DNA of 64,000 nt, taken from Castanea sativa. Its lineage: Eukaryota; Streptophyta; Magnoliopsida; Fagales; Fagaceae. Positions 61,910-64,000 of the stretch are shown here, in pieces. The stretch is from contig NC_134013.1 in assembly GCF_040712315.1 (NCBI RefSeq), positions 39,528,001 to 39,592,000 of the forward strand. The letters are read 5' to 3'. The notes under the pieces are model-generated. The model worked only from the letters and a program-made list of their open reading frames with translations, did no database searches and was not told the DNA's origin. A program made the position numbers and the translations under genes. The number at the start of each line of letters is the position of its first letter. Position 1 is the first letter of the stretch.

Positions 61910-63511
61910 TTATAAGGTAATCTCCCCACTATTTAAGGGAATTTCGCCTCCTCGCATGTTTGCTGACTTCCCTATGGTATCTGTTTTGATAGATTCCGAT
62001 ACAAGAAGATGGAAAGCTAATTTAATAAGAGTTTTGTTCCTGCCTTTTGAAGCTAGCATAATTCTCAACATTCCCTTAAGCCAGAATCTACCTGAGGACA
62101 AAGTAATTTGGGCTGGCAACTACATTGCAAACTTCACTGTCAAGGGTGCTTACTACATTGCTCTTAAAGTTTTGGAAACTAAGGAAACGGGAGAAAGCTT
62201 TAATGGGGATCCCAGAATACCATTATGGAGGAGGCTTTGGCACCTTAAGATTCCAGCAAAGACCAGAATATTTGCTTAGCGTGCTTGCATGAATGCTCTG
62301 CCCACAAAACTTGACTTAAGCAAAAGAGAAGTAAATAAAAATGTGTCGTGCCCCATCTGTGATGACGAATTTGAAACCATCTCACACTCCCATCTCTCAT
62401 GTGAGCTATGAAGCACGGGTGCGTTTCGGGATTCGAGTGCGGGTACGGGTGCGGGTGCGGGTGCGGCGATTAAAAAATTATTAAAAATATTTTTATTTAT
62501 ATTTTTAATATATTGCTAAATATATTTTTTTCACATTATATAAATATATACCAAATTTAAGAGCAATAGTAAATAATAACTAGAATACAGAGAATGGGAG
62601 AGAGCCTAGCTGAAGAGTGAAGGCAGAGAGTGGGAGAGAGGCGCAAGAAAAATGAAGAGGGAGAGGGCTGGGTCTTGGTTTTTTTCCAAACGGTGCGTTT
62701 GCACCTTTTTTTTTTTTTTTTCGGCCAAGTTAAACGGTTACGCACCTGTTGTTGTTGTTGTTTTTTTTTTGAATTTCGGCCGGTATCGGTTTGCGCCAGA
62801 TACAGATCGATTCGGGCCGAATCGGCCCGATTTCGCGCGCGTTGGCCCGAATCGGTGCCGTATCGGCGCGAATCGCGCCGAAAAAATTATTTTTTTAATG
62901 CCCGACGCGACACGGACGCGCAGGCAGCGGCGTCGCCTGCGCGTCCCCGCGTCGGACGCGGGTGCGGCGGCCCAAATGCCACACCCGTGCTTCCCAGCAT
63001 GTGAGTATGCTAGACAGGTCTGGGATAACTGGTTTGAGAATCCAGTGAACATTTCTAGCAATAACAACGATATCTCAGATGTTGCTATGAGAATTGTGTC
63101 TGAAGGAACAACCTAAGATCTTGAAACCTTCTTTTTGACTACTTGGTCCATCTGGTATAATAGAAACCAGAAATTTTTTGAAGACAGTTGCCACCTCCCC
63201 ACCCAAGTATGGAATTTTGCTAGAAGGCTTTCTTGCGACTTCAAAGAGGCATCTAATCTTTTTTGTGATAAGAAATCCTCATTGGAAGATGGATGGAGTC
63301 CCCCACCCTTGGGTATTTATAAAGTTAATGTGGATAGCGCTACCTTAAATGATGGTCGACCCTCCAGTATTGGAGTGATCATCAGAAACAGCAAAAGGAG
63401 AAACCATTGTTGCCCTTTGTATGCCCCTCCCTGGTGTGTACTCTAGCTTGGAGACTAAAGCCATTGTAGTTGAGAAAGGAGCTCTATTAGCCAAGGAAAG
63501 GGAGTTGTAGC
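61910..63511 (+). pseudogene. LINE remnant: zinc-binding and RNase H part, split by a hAT element
   Basis: Plus-strand frame from 61956: RRWKANLIRVLFLPFEAS, then DKVIWAGNYIANFTVKGAY, LWRRLWHLKIPAKTRIFA (stop TAG at 62277, where Trp is usual), and CPICDDEFETISHSHLSCE. These are the RT-zinc-binding (zf-RVT) signatures. After the 592-bp hAT insertion the frame resumes YARQVWDNWFENP, stops TAA at 63114, continues TTWSIWYNRNQKFFED, and enters RNase H (KVNVDSATLNDGRPSSIGV) before a frameshift near 63400. It ends abruptly at a new repeat near 63512. RT and endonuclease domains are absent. A different copy from the LINE at 37-45 kb. Confidence 0.88.
62406..62997. mobile_element. Non-autonomous hAT element, 592 bp
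   Basis: TIRs ctatgaagcacgggtg and, reversed, ctgggaagcacgggtg (14 of 16). Exact 8-bp duplication catgtgag at 62398-62405 and 62998-63005. Subterminal gcgggt/acgggt repeats on the left and cgcgtc-type repeats on the right make the right half strikingly GC-rich (62750-62990). It inserted between the Glu and Tyr codons of the LINE zinc-binding region. Confidence 0.92.
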
Positions 63512-64000
63512 TGTAGACACTTGATTTTGCACCCATGATTTAGTCAAAGAAGATGACTAGAGTGACCATTCATATACCCAAAATTCATGATTGCATTATA
63601 TGCATTAGTTCATTCATTGCATATCATAAAAATGATCTTAAGGTTCTAACGGTTGCGACGGTATGCCCGATTTTCAAATCAGACTGTCGGATTGAAAGAT
63701 ATCGCATGATCAAGTTTGCATAGTCTACATGCATTTTGTTTAGGTAGAACCAAACATGCATGATTAATTTGAATTAATTCTGATTAGCTAGAAAATTAAA
63801 ATTAATTAAATAATTTGTGATTGGTTGATAGTTAGTGTAAAAAATAAGCTTGCTTGCATGAGAATAAAGAGGATAATTAGATAACAACAAAATTATGGAT
63901 AATCAAGACTTTTTGGGAGTGTTTATCTACAAGATAATCACTGATGAAGAGACCTGAATCATCTAAAAAAGAGTTTAATTTTTAGAATACGGATTAAAAA
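63512..64000. mobile_element. Probable LTR or repeat end, continues beyond the window
   Basis: The LINE homology stops and tgtagacacttgattttgca begins, a TG start typical of an LTR. No coding sequence follows within the 489 bases available. The other end is outside, so neither a duplication nor a partner LTR can be checked. Confidence 0.4.

Noticed and set aside
62630..63067. Overlapping ORFs on both strands, 109-154 codons
   Set aside because: They are read from the GC-rich repeats of the hAT element; length reflects lack of AT stops.
1..64000. CRISPR arrays, phage or bacterial defence genes, or another novel multi-gene system
   Set aside because: The window is plant nuclear DNA; repeats lack regular unique spacers and no gene cluster with linked unknown functions was seen.

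Overview
The window is nuclear DNA of a flowering plant. It is AT-rich, with introns using GT/AG borders, long TA and GA microsatellites, and many transposable elements of families known from dicots. The gene families and one abundant small inverted-repeat element (core gtccacaacatttttacaa) suit a woody eudicot, perhaps Fagales such as oak. That placement is a memory-based inference, not a search result. I see no prokaryotic, organellar, tRNA, rRNA or CRISPR content.

Layout. 1-3.1 kb (+): last four visible exons of an initiator-tRNA A64 2'-O-ribosyl-phosphate transferase (RIT1-like), with its 5' part outside the window. 3.1-21 kb: gene-poor DNA with small inverted-repeat elements, a LINE RNase H scrap and microsatellites. 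21.2-28.65 kb (+): a complete nine-exon ABCB15-type ABC transporter that splices in silico to 1240 residues. 30.4-30.8 kb (-): two decayed exons of a histidine phosphotransfer (HPt) gene. 34.1-36.4 kb (-): a complete six-exon HPt gene of 142 residues, a cytokinin-relay AHP, missed by simple ORF calling because its exons are short.

37.1-45.7 kb (-): a degenerate LINE split inside its RNase H domain by a complete Ty1/copia element with LTRs, PBS, PPT and an exact 5-bp target duplication. 45.7-47.6 kb: a small TIR element split by a 1.65-kb insertion. 49.1-52.5 kb: a probable solo LTR and a short gag-remnant LTR element. 53.6-57.2 kb: a Mutator-like element carrying three nested DNA transposons, one of which (PIF/Harbinger-like) holds a captured SEC31 exon. 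57.9-58.05 kb (+): the last exon of an ERD7/senescence-domain gene with no partner exons recognised. 61.9-63.5 kb (+): a second LINE remnant split by a 592-bp hAT element whose removal restores the reading frame. 63.5 kb to the end: probable start of another LTR.

Functionally, the intact genes are a tRNA-modifying enzyme, a membrane exporter and a phosphorelay protein. Nothing suggests they act together. No unprecedented system was found; the most unusual content is the layered, datable transposon nesting, the gene-fragment capture and the decayed HPt neighbour.
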